A stretch of 36,079 nucleotides of DNA from Natrialbaceae archaeon Tc-Br11_E2g14 (GTDB taxonomy: Archaea; Halobacteriota; Halobacteria; Halobacteriales; Natrialbaceae). Shown piece after piece: positions 8,525-17,295 of this stretch. A program made the translations under genes and the position numbers. The notes beneath the pieces were generated by a model that worked only from the letters and a program-made list of their open reading frames with translations, ran no database searches and had not been told where the DNA came from. The stretch lies in the NCBI GenBank assembly GCA_001564275.1, contig LKND01000024.1, positions 1 through 36,079 of the forward strand. Reading direction: 5' to 3'. Position 1 is the stretch's first letter; every line of letters starts with the position of its first letter.

Positions 8525-8709
8525 CCTGGCGTTGTGCCAGATTTTGGCAGGCACCGTAAGAACATGGACGGTGGGTTGTATTTCGAAAACCGCCAGCAGT
8601 CAACGACCTTTGACTCCACTGTTGACCTTATATTCAGCTAACCAACACCATCCGGGTGCCCGACCTGACTGACGGATGGGCTAAATTTAATCGAAATGGT
8701 TGAGAATGT

Positions 8710-9090
8710 AATATCCTGGCGGCTGGGGCGCATCCTCGAGTGACCGTTCGGTCACCGTCGGCGGACCACACGGACCACCGGTGGAACCGAAATCGATCAC
8801 CCCTCGAGTTCGGTTCCTGCCGCCCGGAGCCGGGGTGAAGAGCAAGGCCGTCGTCCGAGGCACACTCTACTCGAAGGGTGATGACAGTGAGAAGGCCACG
8901 ACGCGGCTACACAGCCACGAATAGCCGCGTCGGGGCTGGCGTGTTGAGCATGAGTGATCCACCATGACACTGGATTATGTGCCACGTCGGTGGTGAACGG
9001 GTGTTCACAGCCACCAGCACTCACGGGGTTGGTCAGTTGCCTGTACGTCGTCGCCGGGAGGACCCGTCGACAGCAACACATTGGAAGGGA
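8710..9090 (+). ncRNA. candidate structured non-coding RNA
   Basis: This is the GC-rich core of an 887-base stretch (8490-9376) without a credible protein gene. It carries several strong inverted repeats: GTGACC/GGTCAC (8740-8755), GGAACCGAA/TTCGGTTCC (8783-8791 with 8809-8817), an 11-bp perfect stem CGACGCGGCTA/TAGCCGCGTCG (8899-8909 with 8922-8932), and GTGAAC/GTTCAC with GGGT loop (8993-9008) extended by GGTG/CACC. It is bounded by AT-rich segments, with a TATA-like ctaaatttaat near 8679 on the left. The strand is a guess; a TATA-like word on the minus strand near 9100 is also possible. RNase P and SRP signatures were not found. Confidence 0.3.
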
Positions 9091-9376
9091 TAGATAATAA
9101 ATAAGCCTATTGTCGCAAGATTTCTCAAGACGATCCGAGAACAGCAACATCTGTATTTTTTTCCACCTATAAAGTTGAGTTTGTGGTAGAAGTATTCACT
9201 TAGCCACCACTGAAACTCGTCGGTTGGTCACTCACCAAATCGGCCGACATCGGTTCGAGCCTCGAGTGACCACCAAGGTCGGGGGCCACCCGAGAGGACG
9301 CTGCCAACAGTCGACAGAGACGCAGATCAAAGCGGAAAAACCGGCGTTCAGTGCTCGATCCAGGGACGGAAATGTG
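9091..9376. other. AT-rich intergenic stretch
   Basis: The non-coding remainder before the DUF4234 gene. It contains gatagataataaataagcc, a T-run in tgtatttttttcc and a TATA-like cctataaagttg near 9168. No coding frame of halophilic character is seen on either strand. Confidence 0.5.
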
Positions 9377-9730
9377 TCAGCTGGCCGCTGCCGCGGCCTC
9401 GTTGATTCCCGACTGGACCAGGTACCACACGATGGGTGGGAAGACGAGTTCGGCGAGGAAAATGAGTAACCCATCCTGCTCGACGACCGCCTCACAGTCC
9501 TGGGCGAACCACCAAATGATGACGATGTTCACGATCGGAACGAACAGCCCAATGAAACGGAGGACCGGGCTATACTCGGCGTCGGTCCCCGCCTCGAGCT
9601 GTGTGAAGGTAATGTAGTACCAGTATACGATGTACAGCCCGAGGGTGAGGACGGTGAACAGTACCTGCTTGAGGAGCGATCGCTCTCGGAACGCACTGGG
9701 ATCGGTGACTTCCCTGCCGGATCCAGACAT
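9377..9730 (-). CDS. DUF4234-type membrane protein, 117 aa
   Basis: A small integral membrane protein. The N-terminal part RSLLKQVLFTVLTLGLYIVYW is the DUF4234 signature. Three hydrophobic helices are visible at about 18-40, 57-76 and 88-108. The ATG at 9730 (MSGSG) was chosen because it lies 27 bases from a TATA word (ttatagt, 9754-9760) and the longer frame would need a TTG. The role of the family is unknown. It stands alone, with tRNA-Met upstream. Confidence 0.8.
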   Translation of the reverse strand: MSGSGREVTDPSAFRERSLLKQVLFTVLTLGLYIVYWYYITFTQLEAGTDAEYSPVLRFIGLFVPIVNIVIIWWFAQDCEAVVEQDGLLIFLAELVFPPIVWYLVQSGINEAAAAAS

Positions 9731-9978
9731 GCCCGGCAATTGACGCGTCCCAGTTATAGTTGTGGGGGCGATCGACCGTCAAGAGCGCACCACTGGTGGC
9801 TGTTCGAGCGCGAGACCAGTACAACGACAGTCACCGCCGACTCTGAAGCGTTTCGAGGGCCAGAGCGATCACGGATTTGGAATTCTCCTGGGCAAGCGTC
9901 GGCGTGGTCCGAAGCGCTCGGAGCGATCCGGATGGGGGGTCGGGCTTTACGCTGCTGTGGCTCGTGAGGAAGTGAAGA

Positions 9979-10130
9979 TGCCCGGGGAGGGCTCCGAACC
10001 CTCGATCTCCGCATGTCCCAGGTTCGAGGCTCGGCAGTCCTCTATGGAACACGGAGGCTTCCAAGGCGAAACCGCACCGAATCTCTAAACCCTATGAGTG
10101 CGGCGCTATGTCCAGCTAAGCCACCCGGGC
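9979..10130 (-). tRNA. tRNA-Met (CAT), elongator, with a 78-base intron
   Basis: A full cloverleaf is visible on the minus strand: acceptor GCCCGGG/CCCGGGC with discriminator A, D-arm GCT/AGC, anticodon stem CCGCA/TGCGG, loop CTCATAA with anticodon CAT at 10096-10094, and T-stem GAGGG/CCCTC. The mature RNA is 74 bases and CCA is not encoded. The gene is split after position 37 by an intron at 10015-10092, the canonical archaeal site. Intron-containing elongator tRNA-Met is usual in haloarchaea. Confidence 0.92.
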
Positions 10131-10238
10131 TCGCCTGCGCTTTCGGCTTACGCGCTGGCGTTCTTTAACCTTCCCATTCGCCCCCGGCGTGCGGTCGGTA
10201 CCCACGGATTTATGGCCAGCGTGTGCGAAAACGCCGGC

Positions 10239-11570
10239 ATGACCGTACCCGGTATCGTCCAGTCGACCCTCGAGGGCGAAGAGATCGCCACCCGGGTCTC
10301 CCTCGGCGACGACGACGAACTGTTCATCACCCCCTCGCGAACGCTCATTTACCGCGCAAGCGGCCTTCTCAGTGACGAATCCGTCGACGAATTTGCACAC
10401 GATGCCGACCGACTCACCCTCTCTGAAGGGCGCCGCAAGACCAAATTCGTCCTCGAGTATCCACTCGAGGGAACACGAAGCTTCACCATCCCGGCCAGTC
10501 GAACCGACGAGGCGCTCCATCCCGTTCTCGCGGGGATCCTCAACGGCAACGGCATCACCGACCCAGGGGAGACCGTCGTCCAGACGTTCCGCTTCAGCGA
10601 ACTCACATTGATACTCACCAGCGACCGGGTTGTCAAACACATCGGGAGTGCCGTCTGGGACACCGATTGCGAACAGTACCACTACGACGACGTCACGAAC
10701 CTCTCGTTCGAGGACGGGAGCGTTGCGACACAGGTCGTCCTCGAGACTGACGGTCGCCAACAGCGGGTCAAAGCTCCAAACGACCGGGCCGACGAGGTCG
10801 CCGAACGGCTGAAACGGGCCCTCTTTGCCCATCACGACGTCGACTCCCTCGAGGAACTCAACGCCCTGCTCGGACCTGACGAGGCCGAAGACGAGGCGTC
10901 GGGATCGACCGTCGACTTCGGCGTCGGCGTCGATCCACTCGACGCCAATCCACCGTCCCCCGACGAGGACGTCGAAAGCGGGGCCGACGATCCACTCGAG
11001 ACCAATCCCCTGGGGGCACCCGCCAGCGCGACCGAGGATGAAGCGGACTCGACCGACAATGCGGAGACGAGACGCCCGGATTCGATCGTCGCCAACGAAC
11101 GTGCGTCCCCAGCGGCAGACGCCGAGGCCGACGGTGACTTCGGTGGGGCCGAGACTGGCGTGACCGAGGCGACCCCTGGGGATGAATCACAGGCGTCACG
11201 AGCCAGTTCCTCGCAAACGGGCGAGACCGGGCCCGTCGCCACCGACGAGACCTCCCTGGATCACCAGGCGGGTGGCGAGCCCACCGGAGCGAAAGCGACG
11301 ACCACCGCGACGGGGGCGGACCGGTCGAGCGCTGAAGCCGCCGCCGGCGACGACCTGACGTCCCCGAGTGGAGACCACAGTGGGCAAAGCGAGGAGCGCG
11401 ACGGGTTCGAAGACGGCCCGTTCACGCCAGCAACCGACCACCAAGCAGACCCGGCACTGCTCGAGCGCATCGAGTCACTCGAGGCCGCGGTCGATGCCCA
11501 GCGGGAGATGATAGAGGCCCAGCAGTCGACGATCGAGCAGTTGATCGAGGAGCTGCGTCGGGGTCGATAG
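10239..11570 (+). CDS. conserved haloarchaeal protein with C-terminal coiled coil (DUF7115-like), 443 aa
   Basis: The N-terminal 210 residues form a conserved globular domain in two similar halves: one with FITPSRTLIYRASGLLSDESV, the other with LILTSDRVVKHIGSAVW and YHYDDVTNLSFEDGSVATQ. The second half resembles PH-like/bPH domains. A long acidic low-complexity linker (about 225-395) follows, and the last 40 residues (LLERIESLEAAVDAQ onward) form a coiled coil. The start at 10239 is set by the conserved MTVPGIVQSTLEGEE; an in-frame ATG nine codons upstream (10212) is also possible. It diverges from tRNA-Met. The family name is from memory. The function is unknown, perhaps a scaffold at the membrane. 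Confidence 0.8.
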   Translation: MTVPGIVQSTLEGEEIATRVSLGDDDELFITPSRTLIYRASGLLSDESVDEFAHDADRLTLSEGRRKTKFVLEYPLEGTRSFTIPASRTDEALHPVLAGILNGNGITDPGETVVQTFRFSELTLILTSDRVVKHIGSAVWDTDCEQYHYDDVTNLSFEDGSVATQVVLETDGRQQRVKAPNDRADEVAERLKRALFAHHDVDSLEELNALLGPDEAEDEASGSTVDFGVGVDPLDANPPSPDEDVESGADDPLETNPLGAPASATEDEADSTDNAETRRPDSIVANERASPAADAEADGDFGGAETGVTEATPGDESQASRASSSQTGETGPVATDETSLDHQAGGEPTGAKATTTATGADRSSAEAAAGDDLTSPSGDHSGQSEERDGFEDGPFTPATDHQADPALLERIESLEAAVDAQREMIEAQQSTIEQLIEELRRGR

Positions 11571-11695
11571 CGGTTGTTGCTGGCGACGGAAGGCCAGTCG
11601 GTTCCGCGGGAGTGACATCCGTTGCAACTCGACGACGCAGGTCGCGATTCAAGCCACTCGCGACGCCGACTTCGTTATTCGCAACACCACCTCAA

Positions 11696-12058
11696 TTACT
11701 CGCGGCCCAGAACCTTCCGCACGCACGACGAGCCAAACGGTCCGATTTCCCCAGCCTCGAGTCGAACGAAGTGGCCCGTCGACAGCGAGGAGCCACACCG
11801 CTCGCATCTGAACTCGCCTTCCCGCCTGATGACCTGTTCCTGGAACCGCACGTAGCCGCCACTCGTGAGGCGGACGACGCCGTCTGTACGTTCGATGACG
11901 CCCCGGAGTTCGGCCTCATCGAGAATCGTCCGGGTGAGCGTGGGATTCGTGGTGATCGTCTCGAGGCGGTCGACGACGGCGGGCAAGGGGAGCTCCTCGT
12001 GCTCGAGGCGCTCTAACAACGCGATCCCAAGGTCGACGCGCTCGTCGGGATCCATCAT
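11696..12058 (-). CDS. DUF5830-like protein, helical domain plus zinc ribbon
   Basis: A 120-residue protein. Residues 5-75 look like a helix-turn-helix-like domain (LTRTILDEAELRGVIER), and the C-terminus has CERCGSSLSTGHFV (Cys85, Cys88) and GPFGSSCVRKV (Cys112), a probable zinc site. This combination fits the haloarchaeal DUF5830 family as I recall it. A DNA-binding role is inferred. It converges with the coiled-coil gene (gap 125 bases) and diverges from the VTT gene. Confidence 0.75.
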   Translation of the reverse strand: MMDPDERVDLGIALLERLEHEELPLPAVVDRLETITTNPTLTRTILDEAELRGVIERTDGVVRLTSGGYVRFQEQVIRREGEFRCERCGSSLSTGHFVRLEAGEIGPFGSSCVRKVLGRE

Positions 12059-12200
12059 CGGCTCCTCTCATCGCCAGGATGGTAAGCGTTCCGCCGCCCT
12101 CGAGCGGTCCCTCGCCACAACACGACCCGGCGGCCATCCCCGACGGCCCAAAGGAGGACACAAAGGTTTCAACCCCCGCGTCCGAACGCCGAGCCAGCCG

Positions 12201-12962
12201 ATGTCCCGTTCGCTCACCGTTCGCGCCATCCTCGGCGTGGCCATCCTCGGACTGGTCCTGCTGGCCTCCGCACTCGTCGCGCCCGGGGCGACCCTCGAGC
12301 GCCTCGAGACAGTGGCCGGCGATCCGACGCTGTTCGCGGCCGTCGTCGTCGGTCTCTATGCCATCCGACCACTCTTCGCCTGGCCGACGACACCCCTCGC
12401 GGTGGTCGTAGGATACGGATACGGCCTCACGCTCGGGATCCCCGTCGCCCTCATGGGCGTGGCGCTAACCGTGATCCCGAGCTATCTGGTGACCCTGTGG
12501 CTCGTCGGCGACACGGACACAGCCTCGCGTACCGTCGAGGAGGCGAGTGGGGTGGAAACGCCCGTCGAGTCGCCCACACAGCAAGTGCTACCCGGTGGGG
12601 GCGTGCTCAGACGGAGCCGGCGTGCCGTTTCAAAGTATTACGAGACAACGGGACCGATGCGAGGGGTGATTGCCTCGCGGCTGGCTCCCGTTCCCTCGGA
12701 CGTCGCGACGTGTGCGGCGGCCGTCAGTGGCGTCCGCCTCCGACACCTGGTCGGGGGCACGGTCGTCGGCGAACTCCCGTGGACGGTCGTCGGGGTCGCC
12801 CTCGGAGCCTCGGCCGCTGCGCTGACCGCGGACACGATCGCTGCCGACGGCCTGGGACAGTACGGCCTCCTCCTCGCCGTCCTCGGCACCGCCGGTGCCA
12901 TCGCGCTGATCACGCCCCGCATCTACCACCGGATACGGACCGACGGAGCTCCGGCTAACTGA
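12201..12962 (+). CDS. VTT/DedA-type (TVP38/TMEM64) membrane protein, 253 aa
   Basis: A polytopic membrane protein. There is an N-terminal hydrophobic helix (5-27), then the VTT core with RPLFAWPTTPLAVVVGYGYG and GIPVALMGVALTVIPSYLV, and near the C-terminal side the typical re-entrant motif RLAPVPSDVATCAAAVSG. Family members are proposed lipid scramblases or flippases; the substrate is not visible here. The ATG at 12201 is chosen because the upstream frame is antisense to the DUF5830-like gene and rich in Ser and Arg. Confidence 0.8.
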   Translation: MSRSLTVRAILGVAILGLVLLASALVAPGATLERLETVAGDPTLFAAVVVGLYAIRPLFAWPTTPLAVVVGYGYGLTLGIPVALMGVALTVIPSYLVTLWLVGDTDTASRTVEEASGVETPVESPTQQVLPGGGVLRRSRRAVSKYYETTGPMRGVIASRLAPVPSDVATCAAAVSGVRLRHLVGGTVVGELPWTVVGVALGASAAALTADTIAADGLGQYGLLLAVLGTAGAIALITPRIYHRIRTDGAPAN

Positions 12963-13107
12963 CGTGATGCCTGATGTGCGACGAAGTCCGAGACTCAGTG
13001 AGCGACCGTCACCTCGAGCGATCGGGGCGCACCACAGGGACCGATGCTCGAGGAGCGGCCGGCTCCCCCTGTATTGGTCGTCGAGTGCCGCCAGTTTTAG
13101 AAAACGG

Positions 13108-13236
13108 TCATCGAAACGGGTCCGAACAGTCGTAGACGACGCCGTGTTGGGGACACACGTACTTGCAGTGGCGCTTGAACAGGTGGGCCTCACAGAACGG
13201 ACAGGCCGGCCCAGCGTCGCTCGCTCGCTGGGGCAT
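13108..13236 (-). CDS. small zinc-finger protein (HVO_2523-like), 42 aa
   Basis: A 42-residue protein with the pattern CPFCEAHLFKRHCKYVCPQHG: four Cys plus His that would bind one zinc ion, followed by VVYDCSDPF. This matches the small haloarchaeal HVO_2523-type zinc fingers known to me. The ATG at 13236 is preferred; an in-frame GTG and an upstream start reaching 13320 are alternatives. It lies downstream of nrdJ on the same strand, about 107 bases away, so it may be co-transcribed. The function is unknown. Confidence 0.65.
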   Translation of the reverse strand: MPQRASDAGPACPFCEAHLFKRHCKYVCPQHGVVYDCSDPFR

Positions 13237-13320
13237 CGCCGATTGGTCGCCGTGCTCGGTGGTCACAGTATCATGTAAGCGCGTGGGCGAGTAAGTGGTT
13301 GCGGTCGAAACGAATCCCAT

Positions 13321-13348
13321 CAGCCAGTCAGCCAGTCAGCCAGTCAGC
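13321..13348. repeat. 3.5 tandem copies of an 8-bp unit over the nrdJ stop codon
   Basis: The unit CAGCCAGT is repeated three times (13321-13344) and followed by CAGC. The repeat runs through the nrdJ stop codon (13344-13346), so a change of copy number could alter the reading of the C-terminus or the spacing to the next gene. Confidence 0.7.
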
Positions 13349-16300
13349 ACTCCGACCAGCCACAGGACTCACACGTCTTACAGCCCTCCGAGAAGTAAAG
13401 CGAGAGCGAGCCACAGGAGGGACATTCGGGTGATTCCCCGGCGTCGATCAGGTCCTGGGTCGCGTCCTCGCCGTCTATGGTGGCTGCCCCGCCGTCAGTC
13501 TCGTGGTTTCGCGGGGGGGCCTCCGCCTCCTCGGCATCGGCTGACTCCTCGAGCGTCTGCTGTTTGGGATAGGGTTTGTCGATCTCGTTGTCGAGGTACC
13601 GACGCATGGCCGTGCCGATGGCGTCCGGAATCGACTGAATCTGTTCGCCCTTGTCCCAAGCGACCTTCGGGCTACGGGTCCCGCACAATTCGTCGACGAC
13701 CTCTTCGGGGTCGACACCCGAGCGAAGCGAGGTCGAGATGACCTTCGCGAGCGCCTCGGTGAAGGAGTTGGTGAACCCACCCGAGTGGCCGATGTTCGCG
13801 AACAGCTCGAACGGCTGGCCAGTCTCCGGATCCTCGTTGATCGTCACGTAGACCTTGCCGTAGCCGGTGTCGATGCGCTGACTGACTCCCTGCAGTGCAT
13901 CCGGCCGTTCGCGTTTTTCAGCGAAGTCCACGGTGATCGGCTCGTGCTCCTCGCCGAGGCCGAGATCGAGCTCCTCGGCCTCGAGGACCTCGCGAACGTC
14001 CTCGTGTTCGAGGAACTGCTCGAGACCACCGAAGATGTCGTCGATCTGTTCGACCAGTGCCGCGGCGGCTTCGGTCTCGTCCGCGAACTCGGTGTTGTCC
14101 GCCCGCGTGGTCAGCACCTGCTTCGTGCGGGTGCCATCGCGGTAATAGGTGACACCCTTGCCACCGTTCTCGTAGACCCACTCGAAGACCTCTTTAGCGT
14201 CCTCGAGCGTGGAGTCGTTGGGTGCGTTGACCGTCTTCGAGATAGCGGAGTCGACGCCCTCCTGGGCGGCACACTGGACCGCCGCGTGGTCTTTCGCCGA
14301 GAGGTCGGCGGTGATGACGAACAGTTCGCCGATCGCGTCCGGCACCGTCTCGAGACCCTCGACGCCGTCGAAGCGGTTGGTCGCCATCTGTTCCTGGGCC
14401 TCTCGCTTGACGGCGTCGACGTCGATGTCGTTTGCCTCGAGGGTGCGCAGGAAGTAGTCGTCGAACTCGACGAGCATCTCGTCGCCCTGGACGTCGTCGG
14501 TGACGTTCTTGTAGTAGGCGACGTTGTAGATGGGTTCACAGCCACCGGTGGTGTTGCCGACCATGCTCGTCGTGCCGGTCGGGGCGATGGTCGTCACGTT
14601 GTGATTCCGGATGGGGAACCCATCGGCCCAGTCGTCGGCGGATTCGCCGGTCTGGTGTTCGAACCACTCGCGGTAGTCGGTCGGGTCGGCGTACTTCGAG
14701 TCGTCCCAGTCGTTGAAGACGCCGCGTTCGGTCGCGAGGTCGTGACTCGTGGCCTTCGCGCCGTGGTTGATGTGGGTCATCAACTGGCGGGCGACCTCGT
14801 TGCCCTCCTCGGAACCGTACTTGATGCCGAGCTGGATGTACAATTGGGCCAGCCCCATGATCCCGAGCCCGATCTTGCGCATGTTGCGGACGGTCTCCTC
14901 GATCTCCTCGACCGGGAAGTCCGACATCGTGACGACGTTCTCGAGGAAGCGGGTGCCGTAGGCGATGCGCTCGTCGAACTCCTCGAAGTCGATGGCCGCC
15001 TCGAGGAAGTCGGCGACGGCGGCCTCGTGGCTGTCGTACTCCTCGGCGTGTTCGGCCGACCAGACGCGCCAGTCGGGGGCGTCGTGGTCGGCGAGCGTCG
15101 AGAGGTTGATGTGCCCGAGGTTGCAGGCCTCGAACTCCTCGAGGGGCTGCTCGCCGCAGGGATTTGTCGCCAGAATCCGGTGGTCCGGGTGTTTCTCGAC
15201 GTCGAAGGAGTGTTCCTTGTTGACGCGCTCGAGGTAGATCACGCCGGGTTCGCCGTTCTCGTGGGCACCTTCGACGATACGCTCCCAGACGAGTTCGGCG
15301 GGAATCGAGAGCGGTTCCCCGACCTCGACGTGCTCGCCGAGGTCGTAGCGTCCGTACATCTCCTTGGTCTCGGCGGTCGCGATGTGTGGTTCCTCCGTGC
15401 GTGGATTAGTGAACGTATACTCCTCACCGTGCTGGACGGCTTCCATGAAGGCGTCGGTGACGCCCACGCTAATGTTGAAGTTCGAGAGATGGCCCTCGAC
15501 GGCGTTGCGGAGGTGTTTGGGTACCTTGCCGTCGTCGTCGATCAGTTCGCGGGCCTCCTCGAGGGCTTCCCCGAAGGTGGTGTAGGTGTAGTCGTCGGGG
15601 TCGTTGAGCCGCAGGGTGTGTGCCAGCGAGACGTCCTTGTTCTTGGCGTGGATGAACTCGATGACGTCGGGGTGGGAGACGCGCATGATGCCCATCTGTG
15701 CGCCCCGGCGGGTGCCCCCCTGGGCGATGGTCTCACAGAGCTGGTCATAGGTGCGCATGAAGGTGATGGGACCTGACGCGATGCCGCCGGTCGAGCCGAC
15801 GGAGTCACCGAACGGCCGCAGTTGCCAGAAGCCGTAGCCGACGCCGCCACCCGACTGGAACACCTCGGCGGCCTTCTTGGCGGTCTCGTGGATGTTGCCG
15901 AGATCGTCGTCCGGGCTCATGACGAAACACGCGGACAGTTGCTGGAGTTCGTCACCGGCGTTCATCAGCGTCGGCGAGTTCGGCATAAAGGAGAGCGTCT
16001 CCATGCCCTCGATGAACGTGTCGGCGACGCCCTCGACGTGGTCGCGAACCGAATCGGGCAGCTCCTGCACGACGGTGTCGTAGGCGAACTTGTTGACGTT
16101 CAGTTCAGTGAGTGTGGTCTCGACATCGTCGTCGACGGTGGTCCCTTCGCCGAACACCTCGGCGGCGAGTTCGTCGCGTCGTGGGTGGCCTGGTTTGACC
16201 TGATCCGGCGTGACGGTGACTTCGAGGTCCTGTTTCTCGGCCTCGTAGACGGCCTCGGCCAGCGCGATGTTCTTGCCGATGCGTTCGAACAGTTCCTCCT

Positions 16301-16457
16301 GTGTTTCGGTGAGATCACCGTTGCCGTCCTTCCGAAGGTAGCGGGCGGGCAAAATGTTGTGATAGGCATTTGCCGTCATCCGCTCCTCGAGCGTGGCTCC
16401 CTCCGTACGTTTGATCGGCAGCGTGAGGTCGTCGGCGGTGAGTTCGGACTCGCTCAT
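13344..16457 (-). CDS. nrdJ: adenosylcobalamin-dependent (class II) ribonucleotide reductase
   Basis: Makes deoxyribonucleotides using coenzyme B12, independent of oxygen. It has 1037 residues, a normal length for archaeal NrdJ without an intein. Visible are the first redox Cys in QLSACFVM (Cys177), the active-site loop NPCGEQPL (432-439, with Cys434 as radical site and Glu436), GTTSMVGNTTGGCEPIYN in the barrel, and a C-terminal zinc/redox tail CPSCGSLSLYFSEGCKTCESC (about 1012-1032). The start at 16457 gives the acidic N-terminus MSESELTADD. A TATA word at 16562-16570 implies a 5' leader of about 80 bases. An inverted repeat just upstream of that box (16581-16606) may be an operator. Confidence 0.95.
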   Translation of the reverse strand: MSESELTADDLTLPIKRTEGATLEERMTANAYHNILPARYLRKDGNGDLTETQEELFERIGKNIALAEAVYEAEKQDLEVTVTPDQVKPGHPRRDELAAEVFGEGTTVDDDVETTLTELNVNKFAYDTVVQELPDSVRDHVEGVADTFIEGMETLSFMPNSPTLMNAGDELQQLSACFVMSPDDDLGNIHETAKKAAEVFQSGGGVGYGFWQLRPFGDSVGSTGGIASGPITFMRTYDQLCETIAQGGTRRGAQMGIMRVSHPDVIEFIHAKNKDVSLAHTLRLNDPDDYTYTTFGEALEEARELIDDDGKVPKHLRNAVEGHLSNFNISVGVTDAFMEAVQHGEEYTFTNPRTEEPHIATAETKEMYGRYDLGEHVEVGEPLSIPAELVWERIVEGAHENGEPGVIYLERVNKEHSFDVEKHPDHRILATNPCGEQPLEEFEACNLGHINLSTLADHDAPDWRVWSAEHAEEYDSHEAAVADFLEAAIDFEEFDERIAYGTRFLENVVTMSDFPVEEIEETVRNMRKIGLGIMGLAQLYIQLGIKYGSEEGNEVARQLMTHINHGAKATSHDLATERGVFNDWDDSKYADPTDYREWFEHQTGESADDWADGFPIRNHNVTTIAPTGTTSMVGNTTGGCEPIYNVAYYKNVTDDVQGDEMLVEFDDYFLRTLEANDIDVDAVKREAQEQMATNRFDGVEGLETVPDAIGELFVITADLSAKDHAAVQCAAQEGVDSAISKTVNAPNDSTLEDAKEVFEWVYENGGKGVTYYRDGTRTKQVLTTRADNTEFADETEAAAALVEQIDDIFGGLEQFLEHEDVREVLEAEELDLGLGEEHEPITVDFAEKRERPDALQGVSQRIDTGYGKVYVTINEDPETGQPFELFANIGHSGGFTNSFTEALAKVISTSLRSGVDPEEVVDELCGTRSPKVAWDKGEQIQSIPDAIGTAMRRYLDNEIDKPYPKQQTLEESADAEEAEAPPRNHETDGGAATIDGEDATQDLIDAGESPECPSCGSLSLYFSEGCKTCESCGWSEC

Positions 16458-16580
16458 GCGCGCGACACCTCGGGTAAAGACCGATTCCCCCTGGCGGTTT
16501 GGACGTCAAATGGCGTATTGCATTCCATACGTTGTAACGACGGGTTGATATTCAGCCAACCCTATAAATCTGTCCTGTCT

Positions 16581-16606
16581 CAGTTTCAGTATTGCAACTG
16601 AAATTG
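16581..16606. promoter_or_regulatory. inverted repeat upstream of the nrdJ promoter
   Basis: Arms CAGTTTCAGT (16581-16590) and ACTGAAATTG (16597-16606) match at nine of ten positions around a six-base spacer. The nrdJ TATA word tttatagg (minus strand, 16562-16570) lies about ten bases away. The site is AT-rich, dyad-symmetric and placed where archaeal regulators bind. The regulator is unknown. Confidence 0.4.
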
Positions 16607-17004
16607 TACAGTTGGCACTCCTGGGTCGTGAACCGTTCGTGGGCACACCTGAGACGGCGTTTCCAACGGTCGTGTGTACCTATGAGCCGATGTGTCTTAA
16701 TGATTTTCAGACCGCACTGAAAGTGACCGGGTTTCGGCCGAATCCCTCCATCGTCGTTCGGTTTTCTCTTTGTCCACGGGCGGTCGGCGCTCGAGGGGCC
16801 ACCACAGGTGGCCCAGGATCCGGTTTCTCATCGACCCTGCTGGGCTCGGGGGGCGGCGGGTTGGTTATGCTACCAGACACCCCAGGGAGCCGTCGCTTGA
16901 GGTACTCGGTCGTGTACTGGCTGTTGAGAGCGGATGGGCACCACAGTTGAATGACAATCATAGTATCCGGAACTATTAGGTAGGTTGAGTGCGCGGACAT
17001 AGGC
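16607..17004. other. intergenic region between nrdJ promoter and the small membrane gene
   Basis: No convincing gene is seen. An 84-codon minus-strand frame (16707-16961) is Pro/Arg-rich rather than acidic and has no well-spaced promoter, so I do not call it. The right end holds the promoter of the next gene: aactatta near 16971-16978, about 30 bases before the ATG at 17005. Confidence 0.4.
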
Positions 17005-17184
17005 ATGCTCGACCCAATTACCGGTTCACCGATTCTCATGGCTCTGGCAGCCCTCGCGATCTTCGCCGTCGCCGTCACGGCGATCAAATTCGCGATCAAG
17101 ATCGCCATTAGAGTCGGGATCGTCGCGGCGGTCGTCCTCGTGGGACTGTACACCGTCGGCGCGCTCGATATCCTCCCGTTCTGA
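17005..17184 (+). CDS. small haloarchaeal membrane protein, 59 aa
   Basis: A 59-residue ORF below usual length cut-offs. It starts MLDPITGSPILMALAALAIF and is almost entirely hydrophobic: one helix (about 9-27), a short basic turn (IKFAIKIAIRVG) and a second helix (about 35-53), ending DILPF. The ATG lies about 30 bases after a TATA-like word, as in leaderless genes. The regular amphipathic Lys/Arg spacing between helices argues for a real protein. I recall similar small proteins in other haloarchaea but know no function. Confidence 0.65.
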   Translation: MLDPITGSPILMALAALAIFAVAVTAIKFAIKIAIRVGIVAAVVLVGLYTVGALDILPF

Positions 17185-17295
17185 CTGGCTACCGCCGCGT
17201 CTTTTTCACGATGGACTCCACCTCGTAGCGACAGTGATGGGCCCCTGTCCCGTGTGAGGAGCGTCGCTAACCCGTGAGCCGGCCACCAAGGAGCG

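Noticed and set aside
8710-9090. RNase P RNA or SRP RNA as identity of the structured region
   Set aside because: The conserved RNase P core words and the SRP domain IV loop motif were not found on either strand.
8797-9150. A 117-codon minus-strand frame in the non-coding region
   Set aside because: The product is rich in Cys, His and Arg and not acidic, unlike real haloarchaeal proteins, and it covers the hairpin-rich segment.
9224-9469. A possible tRNA because of a ggttcgagcctcga word
   Set aside because: No matching acceptor or anticodon stem can be formed around it.
13785-15776. A 663-codon plus-strand open frame within nrdJ
   Set aside because: It is an antisense shadow of the ribonucleotide reductase with no recognisable domain.
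16707-16961. An 84-codon minus-strand ORF between nrdJ and the small membrane gene
   Set aside because: Pro/Arg-rich composition, no well-spaced promoter and no recognisable motif.
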